Source: Odontocerum albicorne
Taxonomy: Eukaryota > Arthropoda > Insecta > Trichoptera > Odontoceridae
Direction of reading: 5' to 3'
Assembly: GCA_949825065.1 (NCBI GenBank)
Contig: OX463852.1
Span: 11,249,665 to 11,313,664 of the forward strand
Length of the DNA: 64,000 nucleotides
Position numbers and translations under genes: made by a program. Positions 10,070 to 20,639 of this stretch are shown here, piece by piece; position 1 is the stretch's first letter, and the number at the start of each line of letters is the position of its first letter. The notes under the pieces are model-generated. The model did no database searches, was not told where the DNA came from, and saw only the letters and a list, made by a program, of their open reading frames with translations.

Positions 10070-10440
10070 TGACTTAATAAATAATTAAGGGATTAGGGAT
10101 CAATGCGAACTTAAGGCTGATGTATTGAGTAAGATCAAGAAGATCACTCGGAGATAGTTTGGACATATAAAATGAATTCATTGCGATAAAATAAAAATTT
10201 CAAGCGCAAATGTGAATGGAAGGCGTGGTAGATGAATATCAAGGAAAGGAAGTTTGTTTGTTGTGAAAGTAAATATTTTGAAAGAAGGAAACTTAGAAAG
10301 TCAGAGAAGTCGTAGGAGTTGTACGAGAAGGTGTATGGATGTATAAAAGGATAATAATGTGTGTCGAGATAGGAAAGTATGGCGGTGTGTCCTCTCTGCC
10401 TGCCCCGAGAGGGAACAGCCGTAATGGTTTGTATGTAATA
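10070..10440 (+). mobile_element. LINE-R 3' end copy
   Basis: Degenerate C-terminal region: DVLSK-KKIT near 10115-10145, NVNGRRGR near 10207-10230, ILKEGNLESQRSRRSCTRRC near 10266-10335, and the terminal CCCCGAGAGGGAACAGCCG box. Multiple stops. Confidence 0.7.
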
Positions 10441-10954
10441 TTATTAACAGAAATAGGATATTAAAAGTAGCATTCATGTAACATATACTCAAACCATATA
10501 TACGTACATTAGTGCGATTGGTTAGAGATATACAGGTGCAACGTTTGTACCCGTTAAATACGAGTACATAACATATATTATAGATTGGAAAAACCACTTA
10601 TAGGGGTTCCGAGACTATGCATGGTGACAGAACCCTGCTGGACGTAGTTGGTAGAACTTTTAATATAATAGATTAAATAGTGGTGTAAGACACACTTCAA
10701 CGTGTGAGAATAACTGATAAGCTAAGAAAAAAATGAAAACGGTATGTTCGACTCTATATGATTACGAGTAATTAGTTATCTTTATTTTAATATTAATATG
10801 CACTTTAGACATTGGTTTTCTTTAATGCTCCTTTAGGATTTCGTTACTTTCTTTATATTTTGTGCTTAAATTTTTATTTAAAATTTGTTATATTTTCTTT
10901 GAAGTAACCAGACCAGAGCGATGCCGCAAAATTGTTAGAGAATTTGCCAAATTA
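10441..10954. other. No recognised feature
   Basis: AT-rich. A reverse frame of 98 codons overlaps the LINE-R tail and has no motif support. Confidence 0.4.
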
Positions 10955-11215
10955 CATATAACATATAATGCTGTAGAAATGCATGCAGTGAGCGGTGACA
11001 CTGTAAGACAGAACACGGAATAAATTGTTTAGAGATGAATGTGAACTTGAGGCTGATGTGTTGAGTAAGATGAAGAAGAGTACTCGGAGATGGTGTGGGT
11101 TTGTAGAACGAATGAATGAAGAAATTCTAACAAAATAAATATAATTCCACTCACATTCCAATGTGAGTGGAAGCCTTAGTAAAGAAATACCAAGAAAAGT
11201 TTGACAGAATCAGTG
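10955..11215 (+). mobile_element. LINE-R 3' fragment
   Basis: Blocks NAVEMHAVSGDTV, RDECELEADVLSKMKKSTRRW, and ERMNEEILTK can be read across frames. It breaks off in the SGKP/RPRK region at about 11215. Confidence 0.65.
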
Positions 11216-11327
11216 GAGAAAATCTATCAATTAATCGGTAGAGCTATCAATAGAAGTGGTTCAGCTGACCTAGAAAGAACAATGCAAGTTCAGGACCCAA
11301 GACACACCCCTTACATGCTCACTTACC

Positions 11328-11388
11328 AGCAATATAAATTGAAATTCAGGAATAATTTCATTATTCCTGAATTTCAATTTATATTGCT
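11328..11388. repeat. Perfect palindrome 1 (29-bp arms, TTC loop)
   Basis: Arms 11328-11356 and 11360-11388 are exact reverse complements around the 3-nt loop TTC. Confidence 0.95.
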
Positions 11389-11402
11389 ATTATATACTAA
11401 AT

Positions 11403-11457
11403 ATATTATATACTAAAATTCCTACCATTTCATGGTAGGAATTTTAGTATATAATAT
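11403..11457. repeat. Perfect palindrome 2 (26-bp arms, TTC loop)
   Basis: Arms 11403-11428 and 11432-11457 are exact reverse complements, again around TTC. It starts 15 bp after the first palindrome ends. Confidence 0.95.
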
Positions 11458-11576
11458 CTGTTGATGAATGATGGAATTGTATGACAAGAAGTTGGGAAAG
11501 TCGTCATTTTGACAAAATATAAAAACATATTTTTTTACAGTTTCTTTGACTTGGAATAATTATGTGGTCGTTTTTA

Positions 11577-11824
11577 TGAGTAACACAGCTTCAGGTATTG
11601 AGGCATTTAAGAGGTTTGTACAGCACCGGTACAAATACCTACTGTAAAATAGGTGAATGAGTAACACAGCTTCAGGCATTGAGATTTGTACATGAGAGGT
11701 TTGTACAGCACCGGTACAAATACCTACTGTAAAATAGGTGAATGAGTAACACAGCTTCAGGCATTGAGACATTTAAGAGGTTTGTACAGCACCGGTACAA
11801 ATACCTACTGTAAAATAGGTGAAT
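11577..11824. repeat. About 80-bp tandem repeat, three units
   Basis: Each unit starts ATGAGTAACACAGCTTCAGG and includes TTTGTACAGCACCGGTACAAA, itself a near-palindrome. The middle unit has a small insertion (TTTGTACATGAG). Confidence 0.9.
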
Positions 11825-12036
11825 GGTTGCCGCTCAATACTCGGAGATTCCCGTTTGCTTCTTGCGTTTTCGGTGAAGAGCAGTGTGAGAAGATTCGTCA
11901 TTGGCAGGTAGAAGTTTGTCGAAATAAAAGCACAGTAGACGTTCCAGAAGATGATAATATCTTTTTTTCCGTTTCTTATGTTCAGCCCATCGCTTATTGT
12001 AAGCCCCTTGATACGACCGTGTATGCCGTCACGTAA
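11764..12036 (+). other. Open frame of unknown status
   Basis: About 90 codons are open. The first part lies in the third unit of the 80-bp array, so only the last 70 codons (from about 11823) could be meaningful. That part contains FASCVFGEEQCEKIRHWQVE and DNIFFSVSYVQPIAYC, with balanced composition and four cysteines, but I recognise no family. A reverse-strand frame over the same interval is also open, which argues against coding. TATTTACAG at 12053-12061 looks like a splice acceptor but is not usefully placed. It could be a host exon or chance. Confidence 0.15.
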
Positions 12037-12039
12037 GGA

Positions 12040-12612
12040 ATATTTTATTTCAATATTTACAGGTATACAGTTCAAACACAGATAAAACATTACAATACAA
12101 TATAAAATAATCATTTCAGAGGTACTCGTAATATAAAACCACTCATCTATGTGACGCATACGTCCAACACAAGGTATCTTATGTTTTAACTATTTAAGAG
12201 ATTTTACATTGAAATGTAGGCATCCTTGGAGTATTCTTGGGTTATTTTAAACGGTGCTAAAAAAATAAAATAAACGTTAAATTAAAGAGCATGTATTTTT
12301 ATTTATTTTCTAGAAAACATGGTTTATTTCGAGAATTTTCCTATTAGTCATTTATTTGTTTGATTATCAATTGCGACACACCTTTTAATGTATCTAAATT
12401 TTATCATATTTTGTAAATATTTTAATTGTACGAACATTGTATAATCGTTATCATTATTTACTTGCCTTGGAAAAATAACAAAAAAATATTTGCTAATAGA
12501 TATAAATGCAACGGCTTATCTTTGTTTACAATATTTCAAACATTATTTTACAGAAGGTTCTAGCAAGGTTTTTGTAAAAAATAAAAATTTCAAATATTTT
12601 CAAATCTTCAGA
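12040..12612. other. AT-rich stretch without recognised features
   Basis: Runs of A/T and short frames only. Confidence 0.4.
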
Positions 12613-12616
12613 ATTA

Positions 12617-12659
12617 AATTTAAAGGTACCTTTAAATTGAATTTAAAGGTACCTTTAAA
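12617..12659. repeat. Two adjacent KpnI-centred palindromes
   Basis: TTTAAAGGTACCTTTAAA occurs at 12619-12636 and at 12642-12659. The first extends to a 22-bp perfect palindrome (12617-12638). They look like a local tandem duplication. Confidence 0.85.
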
Positions 12660-12774
12660 AATATGCTATTTCTCTAACCCTTTCAATTAATGTTTAGAAA
12701 TTAGTGTGAAATTTTTTCGCCACCTTTTTGTTTGAAATGTATTTAAGATGGTATCAAAAATTTGTTTGAAATCT

Positions 12775-13632
12775 ATTTAAGATGGTAAGCCGAATGATCT
12801 TCGTCATTCCCTTAAAGTGTTGCAATTATTCCTTCCAGCCAAAAACAAAATTTTACTCGTACAATCTCTGCTCTTTCCGATTCTGGACTATGCGGACGTA
12901 TGTTACTTGGATGTTACAGAGGAACAACTGGACAAATTACAGCGTCTTCAAAATGTGTGCCTAAGATTCATTTTCAACCTACGTAAGTACGATCATATAA
13001 CTTCATACCAGAAGGCATTGAACTGGTTGAATGTTAGAAATAGACGCCAAATTCACATACTGTCTCTATTGTATAATATCCTTAACTGTCCCGCCGCTCC
13101 CTCTTATCTCGCCGAAAAATTTCAGCGTCCTTCCAATCATGGATTACCGCTAAGTTCAAACAGAGATTGTTTATTGGCCTTTCCAGTTCACCGCTCCTCT
13201 TTCTTTACGTCGTCCTTTACTGTCCATGGAGTGAGACTCTGGAATCAGTTACAAACCAATATAAGACTCGCTCCGTCCTTGGCATGCTTTAAGAAGCGAC
13301 TGAAAAACTTTTCTAGTCAGTAAAATAACGTGTTTCATTCCTGATTTTTCTTTTCTTTTCCTCTCCACCATCCCTTCCTTTACTTTTGATTGATGATATC
13401 TCACTTTATATGAAAAAGAATGTTCGGGTGACTGTCCGTCTTTGTGGGGTTCGTGGGCATGTGCCGTATATGTTTATGGATTTCGTGGGGATGGATAGTC
13501 ATTTGAATGATTTATGCGACCACGTAACTTGCTTAATTTAATTTTGTTTGGTTGGTTGGGGGAGATTGTCACCTGGCAATAAGCCCGTCAGATTGTATTT
13601 GCAATAAAAGTGTTAAATAAATAAATAAATAT
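12775..13632 (+). mobile_element. LINE-C (CR1/Jockey-like), best copy, 5'-truncated
   Basis: It carries the RT C-terminal frame (12817-13323), a 3' UTR of about 230 bp, and the tail GATTGTCACCTGGCAATAAG...CAGATTGTATTTGC, and ends in AAATAAATAAATAAAT. The tetranucleotide-repeat 3' end fits several non-LTR clades. The tail from about 13550 is shared with SINE-A. The 5' half, including the endonuclease and RT core, is missing. Confidence 0.85.
12817..13323 (+). pseudogene. LINE-C RT C-terminal region
   Basis: About 168 codons open, ending at the TAA at 13321-13323, which is probably the family's own stop. Blocks in order: NKILLVQSLLFPILDYADVC (residues 10-29), EEQLDKLQRLQNVCLRFIF (35-53), LRKYDHITSYQKALNWLNVR (55-74), RRQIHILSLLYNILNCPAAP (76-95), SNRDCLLAFPVHRSSFF (114-130), VRLWNQLQTNIRLAPSL (137-153) and CFKKRLKNF (155-163). 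This is the region after the RT catalytic core in CR1/Jockey-like LINEs, ending with the usual R/K-rich helix. The catalytic YADD box is upstream and absent, so this fragment cannot be active. The apparent Met is internal. Confidence 0.85.
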
Positions 13633-14700
13633 CATAATCATTCAAAAGATACCTCGGATTGGGCACGGCGGGCTTTGTGAATTTCTCGGTGGGTCTATGT
13701 GGAAATGAGTTTATATATTTACTTAACAGTTTAAAAGAAAATAAAACGTAAATGAAATAAAGGACACTTTATTTGATCATCCCCTTCGTGGGTAGGAAAA
13801 GATGACGCAGGCAGAAATGGAAAACAATTAGTTCTACACTTTATAACGAAATTCACACTAACATTGCGAGTAGCAACGATTGCGAGGAAACTTGACTCGA
13901 GTCATGTTAAAACTGTAACTAAAATCATGTTACCATTTATGTTCTGGAGTAGTTGATCTTGTATTAACTAGGTTTTTATAGTTTATAAATATTTGCAAAC
14001 CCTATCGTCAACATAAGCCTATTTAGACTGGCAATAAGTAGAGCTATCCTGCCATGTGCTCTTCCTCCGTATCACGGGCTGTCCCTTTTGAATAAGGCCT
14101 CGGATATTGATATCTTCAAAATTTCCGTTTTTTTTTTAAAGAAAGTATTTTGAGCTTTGTTAGTAATGGGAGCTAGTTATTTCGGTTAAACTAATATTTC
14201 TTGTTTACTAATTTTTATTTTCTTGCTGCTGTACTCGTATATAATGTCTCATTAAACGTTTAATGTATTTTTTTCTTGTTGCTTTATATAATTTTTCTTA
14301 AGCTTTGTATAAAATTGGATTTTGCCTATGTATGTAAACTTTATAAAAAAATAAAATCTTTTCCAAGTCACAATATATCAAGATTCAAGAATTGATTACA
14401 AATTCCTCAATTCAATCGCATTTCTAATCGCTGATGAATGATGTGATGTATTGTGTAGATTAGTATTGATTGTGTAACAAAAAAAACATCAAAAATATTT
14501 TTTTTAAATAACTGTCGAATGCAAAATTTGCTTGAGGGGAGGGGGATGTGCTCCTAGTATTTGACATCAAAAAGGACTGGCTGATTTCGCGGACTAATTT
14601 TATTTGCCAGCCCTCCACTGGTACTCATCTTATATTGTCAGTTCATTGTATATGTAAGTAACTCAACAGTTTATTGCCTGCTTAACCTGGAAAGCTTTCT
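13633..14700. other. No recognised feature
   Basis: AT-rich, with a short run of unusually G-rich sequence near 14535-14550. No motif-supported frame and no copy elsewhere in the window. Confidence 0.4.
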
Positions 14701-14701
14701 A

Positions 14702-14731
14702 TTTTGAATGACTTTAAGTCATTCAAAATAC
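14702..14731. repeat. Short perfect palindrome
   Basis: ATTTTGAATGACTT and its reverse complement AAGTCATTCAAAAT flank a single T. Confidence 0.85.
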
Positions 14732-15550
14732 ACTTACAACACGATCGACTCATCTCAATGCTCTAGAAATAAGTCAAAATGATATTTTACAAACAATATA
14801 TGAAAAAAATCAATTAAAGCTTTGTTGTTATAGTACGAGTTTGAGTTATAGTATGAGCTTTGTTGTTATAGTATTACTAAAGATGTTGGCTTTAAGTTTG
14901 TGCAAAGGCTTCGGCATTAACTCCACATTAGAATATTTTTTAAATATTGTAAATGACTTTTTATTGAAATAATTATACTCGTACCTATGTACGAGTATGT
15001 TAGTTCGACTGAGGTGATTGAGTAATAATTCTTGTGTATTTCATTTACCTCAACAGACACACAATGAGATATATGGTATTTAACCTCTCCTCTCATTTCC
15101 ACCACTTCTAACGGGACCTGAGTGGTAAAACTACCAATACTTCAATGTGTATTTGAATATATCTCTTTGCACTTTTAACTTTTTTATACTGATTACACAA
15201 AATATTCATGAAAATATTGCGAAACACAAATAAGCTCATAAATATAATTTTGATGCAACCTTCAACGATTTAAGCCATATTACAAAAACGCAAACAGATA
15301 AAAATGATTCATGAAGTATTTACGTATGTACGTGAATTTTTGTTTAAAAAAACTAGCAGTGTAACTGGTACTTTTCAATCTAAGTAGCATACTACTCGAC
15401 CAGCTTAGAATAAATAATGTGACACATGCACTATGGCATGCAATCTACTTCTTCTAGAGCATGGTTTACAACGTTTTTGGACCAACGCCCCCTTCAAGCT
15501 TCTTTGACTAACTCAAAGCCTCCTAGTATAACATAGCATATTTTTAGTTT
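14732..15550. other. No recognised gene
   Basis: It contains two TACGAGTA-type octamers 14 bp apart (14977 and 14991) and a short direct repeat (AGTACGAGTTTGAGTTATAGTA, 14833-14854). Near 15460-15520 a TTTTTGGACCAACGCCCCC segment resembles the ends of some hAT-type nonautonomous elements, but I cannot delimit one. Confidence 0.35.
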
Positions 15551-15557
15551 TTGCAAC

Positions 15558-15606
15558 GGACAGTACTTGGATGGGAACCCCTTGGGAACACCACCTGTCA
15601 TTGGCT
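15558..15606 (+). pseudogene. 5S rRNA 3' fragment
   Basis: The last 45 or so bases of a 5S gene (CAGTACTTGGATGGGAACCC ... CACCTGTCATTGGCT), with a 5S-type spacer following. The 5' part is replaced by unrelated sequence. Confidence 0.8.
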
Positions 15607-15690
15607 TTCTTTTTATTGTTCTATTTCTTTTAACACCTTTTAATTGTGATATGTAAACAGCTTAATAATTAAGCTGAAGGCAGCTGTATC

Positions 15691-15765
15691 GCCAACGTCT
15701 ATACCACGTTGAATGCACCGGTTCTCGTCCGATCACCGAAGTTAAGCAACATTGGGCACGGTCAG
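15691..15765 (+). pseudogene. 5S rRNA 5' fragment
   Basis: The first 75 bases of a 5S gene, including the box A region GTTAAGCAACATTGGGC, stop at GGTCAG and run directly into spacer-like TTTTTATTATTTTATTTC. The upstream spacer ends in GAAGGCAG-TGTATC, conserved with the copy at 49371. Confidence 0.85.
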
Positions 15766-15850
15766 TTTTTATTATTTTATTTCTTTTAATACATTTTTTA
15801 TGCGATAAATAGTAATAAAAACAATATTAAAAGAAATAGAAAACAAATAC

Positions 15851-15900
15851 AGCCTACGACACGCGGAGTTCCGAAGCGGTCAACTATCTAAGTGCTGGCC
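15851..15900 (-). pseudogene. Inverted 5S rRNA 3' fragment
   Basis: The reverse complement reads GCACTTAGATAGTTGACCGC...CCGCGTGTCGTAGGCT, i.e. the 5S 3' end in opposite orientation to its neighbours. Spacer-like sequence between it and 15765 is mirrored too. Confidence 0.75.
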
Positions 15901-16134
15901 ATTTTTTTCCTTTCACGCTTTTCACTCAATACATCAGCCTTACAGTAACTTGCTAACGTGATTTTTTCATTAAGTTTGTGCAACCGCTGACTGACGATTA
16001 ATTTAATTACGGATAAGATATACGAGTAGTACTCGTATGTCAAAGCTTATAGTAATATAGGTTGATCATAGGTCATATTTAAGGATCTGCAAGAAAATAC
16101 TTGTTTGCAGATTCTTCACCACTTGGAGAGAGAG

Positions 16135-16290
16135 AGGAAGGCTTATCAAAATTTATGATTATATATATAAACACTACACCTAAAGCCGAATGTATTACTA
16201 GCACATATCGGAAGATCTACAAAGGTTTCTTTGTAGTTTGTCTTCCTTGGTAAGTTTTATGTGGTTTTCATACTAAATATGTTTACCAGA
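16135..16290 (+). repeat. REP-C head fragment
   Basis: It matches TTATGATTATATA..AACACTAC-CCTAAAGCCG and then GGTTTCTTTGTAGTTTGTCT. It lacks the 3' half. Confidence 0.7.
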
Positions 16291-16399
16291 TATTAATTGG
16301 ATACTGCAATATTGATTAATAAAATGGAAAATGGTAAGAGTAATTTAATATTATTATAAAAAATGGTCGATTTCCATAAGCTATTTGATAAAACGGCAA

Positions 16400-16565
16400 T
16401 ACTCCAGCCCCGGTGTAACTCAATTAATTTTTAAAGGGTTCCAGCCTGGTTTTTACTTAAGATCTCTTTAGCATCTTCCTGATTGATTGAAGGAGATGGC
16501 CACGTGTTAATAAACCCGCTTGTTTGTTCTATACAATGAAAGTGGAATATAATACGATACAAAAA
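16400..16565 (+). mobile_element. SINE-A, degenerate copy
   Basis: The tRNA-like head is almost lost. The body TTTTTACTTAAGATCTCTTT and the tail GAGATGGCCACGTGTTAATAAACCC...ACAATGAAAGTGGAATA are clear. Confidence 0.65.
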
Positions 16566-17190
16566 ACACGGATATGAACCTTCTTGTTTATTACCTTGAC
16601 ATAAATTAATGTTTATTCAGCAAATAGACAAATTCATGTCAAATGTATTTATTTATTACAACATAACGTTGGTGATACATTAATAACAAACAATTATTAT
16701 TTATTTCAAAATAGTGCAACGTGATGAAATTGGTCTACACTTGTATGATAATGAATTTTTCGATATACATATAGATACAAGTACACGTAGTTCTCGACTT
16801 TCGTACATTGGACAGGTTTTAATTCAATAAATTTTTTATATTAAATTGTTTTCAATTAATTGTTAATGTAATTTCTTTAAGTTTATTCTATCCTTAAACC
16901 GAAACTAACTTCGCTCGCCATGCTACACGTTCCTTGAAGGCCCACTCGGTGAAATATTTTGTTCTGTAGTGAAGTGGTATAAAAATATAAAATATATCGA
17001 AAAAAGTTTCAAATACATTTTATTTTACACTAAATATTAGTTACCAAAATGATAATAAACTTCCTTGAAAAAGACCCATCACATTTGTTTGTTTGACAGC
17101 CAATGGATTAACGAGTATTTGGACATTTTAAAATTTTATCAATTCATACAGATAGAAATATTTTACACAAAAATTGACCAATCCTTTAAT
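16566..17190. other. AT-rich stretch without recognised features
   Basis: No shared repeat or supported frame up to the mariner end at 17192. Confidence 0.4.
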
Positions 17191-17191
17191 A

Positions 17192-18135
17192 TACGAGGCA
17201 TATCCAGAAAGTAAGTGTACTGAATTTTTGTAGGCTACAATTTTTTTTATTTAAAGATAAAAATTACGTGGTTACCGTAGTACATATGTAAGCTATTTTT
17301 CGACATTGTCGCCATTCCTCTCAATGCAGGTGGTGAAGCGGGGTATCAACTTTTTTATGCCTTCCTCGAAGTAGTTTCCCGCCAACCCCTCCGTCCACTT
17401 CTCCACCTCCTCCTTTACCTCCTCGTCGGTTGAAAACCTTTTTCCACCCATGTGCAGCTTCAGGGAGGTAAAGAGATAGTAATCTGAAGGTGCTAGGTCA
17501 GGGGAATGCGCGGGATGGTTCAGGACATCCCATTTAAACGAGGCGAGCAGTTCCTTCGTGGCGTTGGCCGTGTGTGGTCTGGCATTGTCGTGCAGCAGGC
17601 AGACTCCCTTTGTCAGCATGCCTCTCCTCTTGTTCTGAATCGCCCTCCGCAATTTTTTTAGAGTCTCACAGTATCTTGCAGAGTTGATGGTCTCCCCTTG
17701 AGGCATATATTCAATTAAAATTATGCCTTGACAGTCCCAAAACACGGATGCCATGATTTTCTTGGCTGATATTGTGGTTTTGAACTTTTTGGCGGAGGGT
17801 GAAGAGGTGTGACGTGACCGTTTTTAAACTCGCGACACCACTTGTACACACTCGTACGATTCATAGCTTTATCACCATATGCAGTTTTCACCTCATTATA
17901 AACCTCATCCGGAGGTTTTCCCTTCCAAACGAGATAACGGATGACGCCGCGTATTTCGCACTTGGCGGGAGATTGGATTGACATTTGTCACGAAACGTGT
18001 TGTCGCGTCGACACTTCTCAACGTACTGACCTCGAACCGGTCTCGTTGCGGAGGGGAAGGGTCAGAACATGTCGAAAATAAAATCCATCCGGTCGTGAGA
18101 GCCTCAGTACACTTACTTTATGGATACGCATAGTA
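17192..18135 (-). mobile_element. Internally deleted mariner (TACGAGG family), copy 1
   Basis: A 944-bp element. Its left end is TACGAGGCATATCCAGAAAG, and the right end is a diverged complement (CTTTATGGATACGCATAGTA). Mariners of this type are about 1.3 kb, so roughly a quarter is missing from the middle. A sister copy lies at 63014-63970. Confidence 0.9.
17293..17984 (-). pseudogene. mariner transposase, DD34D type, central deletion
   Basis: Reads from an ATG at 17984. The N-terminal DNA-binding part is intact for about 58 codons (CEIRGVIRYLVWKG, then NRTSVYKWCREFKNG, a helix-turn-helix). A deletion then removes the segment containing the first catalytic Asp (the DETW motif of the 63-kb copy) and shifts the frame. 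The rest is open to 17293: ASVFWDCQGIILIEYMPQGE, HDNARPHTANATKELL with the second Asp, and HSPDLAPSDYYLF with the third. I count 34 residues between the second and third Asp, the mariner spacing. Without the first Asp it cannot be active. Confidence 0.9.
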
Positions 18136-18149
18136 CATACATACCCGTA

Positions 18150-18415
18150 CATACCATCATGCCGTCTCCCTTTCAGAGTTGGCAGAAATGAGAAAGTGCT
18201 AGACTTTCCTATTACACCACATACTCGTATCTTTCGCCTCTTCTACACCTTCTTATACAGCGATTTCCTTCTTTCAATATATCATTCACTTGATCCAACC
18301 ACACTTTCCTTGTTCTTCCTCTACTACGCTTTGTACTAAAAATTTGACTATATATTTGTTTTTCTTTATTCATTCGGTCTACGTCCCTTCTTCGTCTTGC
18401 TCAATACATATTTTT
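18150..18415 (-). mobile_element. LINE-R 3' end (reverse)
   Basis: The terminal box is ATGCCGTCTCCCTTTCAGAG in reverse, followed by the complement of the CRDRKVW, RRC, SIRSTIL and RGRGRPRK regions. A CTCGTA hexamer at 18225-18230 interrupts the otherwise continuous ACACATATTTCGCCTC consensus. Confidence 0.7.
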
Positions 18416-18489
18416 TTTTATTTCGTGTCATCCATTCTCAGATCTTTCTCTTCACAACCCTTATCAATTCTTCGTCAAAGTCAACGTCA

Positions 18490-18840
18490 TCGAATGAAGT
18501 GATAAAGAATGAATGTGAAGTTAAGGCTGACGTGTTGAGTAAAATGAAGAAGAGCACTTTGAGTTGGTTTGGACACTGTTTGGAACGAATGAATGACGAA
18601 GTACTAACAAAACAAATATATAGTGCAAAGCGTGGCAGAGAAAGGCCAAGGAAAGGATGATTGATCAAGTGAATGAGTTTTTAATAGAATGAAACACACC
18701 AAGTCTGAGAAATCGTAGGAGTTATATGAGAAGGTCTATGGATGTAGAAGATGCGAATAATGTGTATCGAGATAGGGAAATCTGGCGCTCTGTCTTCTCT
18801 GCGTACCCATACAGCTAATGGCGTAATGGTATGTATGTAT
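18490..18840 (+). mobile_element. LINE-R 3' end (forward)
   Basis: A 55-codon open stretch reads IKNECEVKADVLSKMKKSTL, then WFGHCLERMNDEVLTKQIYS and RGRERPRKG. Then come broken MRRSMDVEDAN-VYRDRE and a terminal ACCCATACAGCTAATGGCG box. It faces the reverse copy at 18150-18415. Confidence 0.75.
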
Positions 18841-19180
18841 GCGTGATTTTGATTTATTTGAAATTTCGAATGAGCATACATGTCCTTTGGTGTAAATACA
18901 AACCGTCCTCGACATTCTTAGATATAATAATTGGTTTCTGAAAATATATACTACTATCAAAGTTGAAAATATAAAAACTGAAAGGTGTTTAAAATATTTA
19001 TTTTTCAATGAAACATCGGTATAATATTCATAAATCCAAAAAATAAATACAAAACTAGTTACTGAGACGTATTACTAATAAAGTTACGACCTTTATGGTT
19101 TTGTTGTTAAGATGCTTTACGAAACGAACCGTATTGCAAGAGATTAAGAAGTTTATTTGAAGACATATGTGACATTACTA
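18841..19180. other. No recognised feature
   Basis: AT-rich spacer up to the MITE. Confidence 0.4.
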
Positions 19181-19710
19181 TATACTTCGGAAAGTCTAGG
19201 ATAAACCGTGCGACGTTTGTCACAAAGGGATGGGGTAAAATCGTTTTTTTTTACAAATCGAACAATTGTTTTTCTCTAAACTGATGTTTTAATTCCTAAT
19301 TTTCATTATACTGACTTTATAATGTATTGTATGATTTGTATGTATCTTTAAATAGGCTAAGATTCATTATGAATTAATACTAATTACGAATATTTAATTA
19401 AAATCGATTTTCGAAATCGATTTTTGAATTCCAATTATCGAATACCCCATCCGTAGTGACTTTTGACAAACGTCACCAAATATTATTTGATTTTAACAAA
19501 CTGCCACATTTTTGCTAATTTGTGACAAGATGTATTAATTTGTCATTATTGTTAGTTTTATGTAATGTATTTACCTAAATAACTTGCTATTTATTAGAAT
19601 CGAGGCTTATATTAAAGTTGATAAAATAATTAAAATGACTGAACATCAAGGTTGTATTGGGGCAAATTTGTGAGCTGTCATACGGTTCATCCTAGATTTT
19701 CCGAACTATA
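19181..19710. mobile_element. TA-flanked MITE, copy 1 (about 530 bp)
   Basis: The ends TTCGGAAAGTCTAGGATAAA and the complement of TTCATCCTAGATTTTCCGAA form terminal inverted repeats of about 28 bp, flanked by TATA/TA. No transposase frame. The interior carries AATCGATTTTCGAAATCGAT and GACAAACGTCACC. Copy 2 is at 54056-54690. TA flanks and TIRs suggest mobilisation by a Tc1/mariner-like enzyme, by inference. Confidence 0.85.
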
Positions 19711-20276
19711 GTTGATTATAAACATTTTATTCAAGAACTTTGGAAAAACAGGAAGGATAGATATTGGCCGGTAGACTCTTGATGATATTCTTTCCAATTA
19801 GTCCATGAAGATCGAAATCATACGAATGAAAAAAAAAAACATCAATTAATTAATTTAATGTTAATAAATGTAAATAATATAAAATAAACAATTATTCATT
19901 GTCAATATAAAATATTCCCAGTGTTCATATTAAGGAAACCATAGGTTTAAGTCTTACTTGTTTTTTTACTGTTTACTTGTTTATTGTAGCACTAATGGTT
20001 TGTTTACTGTGTACTTGTTTATTGTAGCACTGATGGTTTGTTTAAAGTTTTTTATACATTAAATAAAGGAATTGTATTGAATACGTCGATTTCTTGACAA
20101 AATAAGTATGTTTAACCGGTCGACTTCCGTCAGATTTTTCGCTGCAAGTAACTGATTTTTTAAATAAAATTAAACACGACACATCTCACCGATGGGTTTG
20201 GATTAGAATATAACTGGTGTATATAATAGATTTAAATATAAATCAATGCAGTAATCTTACTCTTGAAACCGTGGTT
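19711..20276. other. No gene; short duplication
   Basis: A tandem pair of about 38 bp (TACTTGTTTATTGTAGCACT) lies at 19966-20043. Nothing else recognised. Confidence 0.5.
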
Positions 20277-20277
20277 T

Positions 20278-20471
20278 AATCACGTGTCGTATTACGAGTA
20301 ATCATGTGTCGCATGAATCATGTGTCGCATGAATCATGTGTCGCATGAATCATGTGTCGCATGAATCATGTGTCGCATGAATCATGTGTCGCATGAATCA
20401 TGTGTCGCATGAATCATGTGTCGCATTAATCATGTGTCGCATGAATCATGTGTCGCATTAATCATGTGTCG
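20278..20471. repeat. 16-bp satellite, about 11 units
   Basis: Unit ATCATGTGTCGCATGA from 20301, preceded by one diverged unit (20278-20300) that contains TACGAGTA. Two units have ATTA in place of ATGA. Confidence 0.95.
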
Positions 20472-20639
20472 TTTTCATATGGCCCACTGCGTGGTGAATT
20501 GTCATCTTTTCAGAATGAATATTATAGACTGAGGAACACCACTACGTGTGAGGTCTAGATGATAAGAACATAGATCGCGTGTTTTCAGTTGTACTCTAAG
20601 TGAGATATTTTATTTTCTAAATACCATTTCTTTGCCGTG

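Noticed and set aside
11773..12159. 128-codon reverse frame
   Set aside because: It reads through two units of the 80-bp array, has no domain, and overlaps an open frame on the other strand.
12850..12860. TACTCGTA inside LINE-C as an excision footprint
   Set aside because: It also occurs in the 5.37-kb copy and encodes conserved residues (LLVQ), so it belongs to the LINE consensus.
20278..20471. Telomere or centromere satellite
   Set aside because: Only about eleven 16-bp units, not TTAGG-like, and surrounded by ordinary dispersed repeats.
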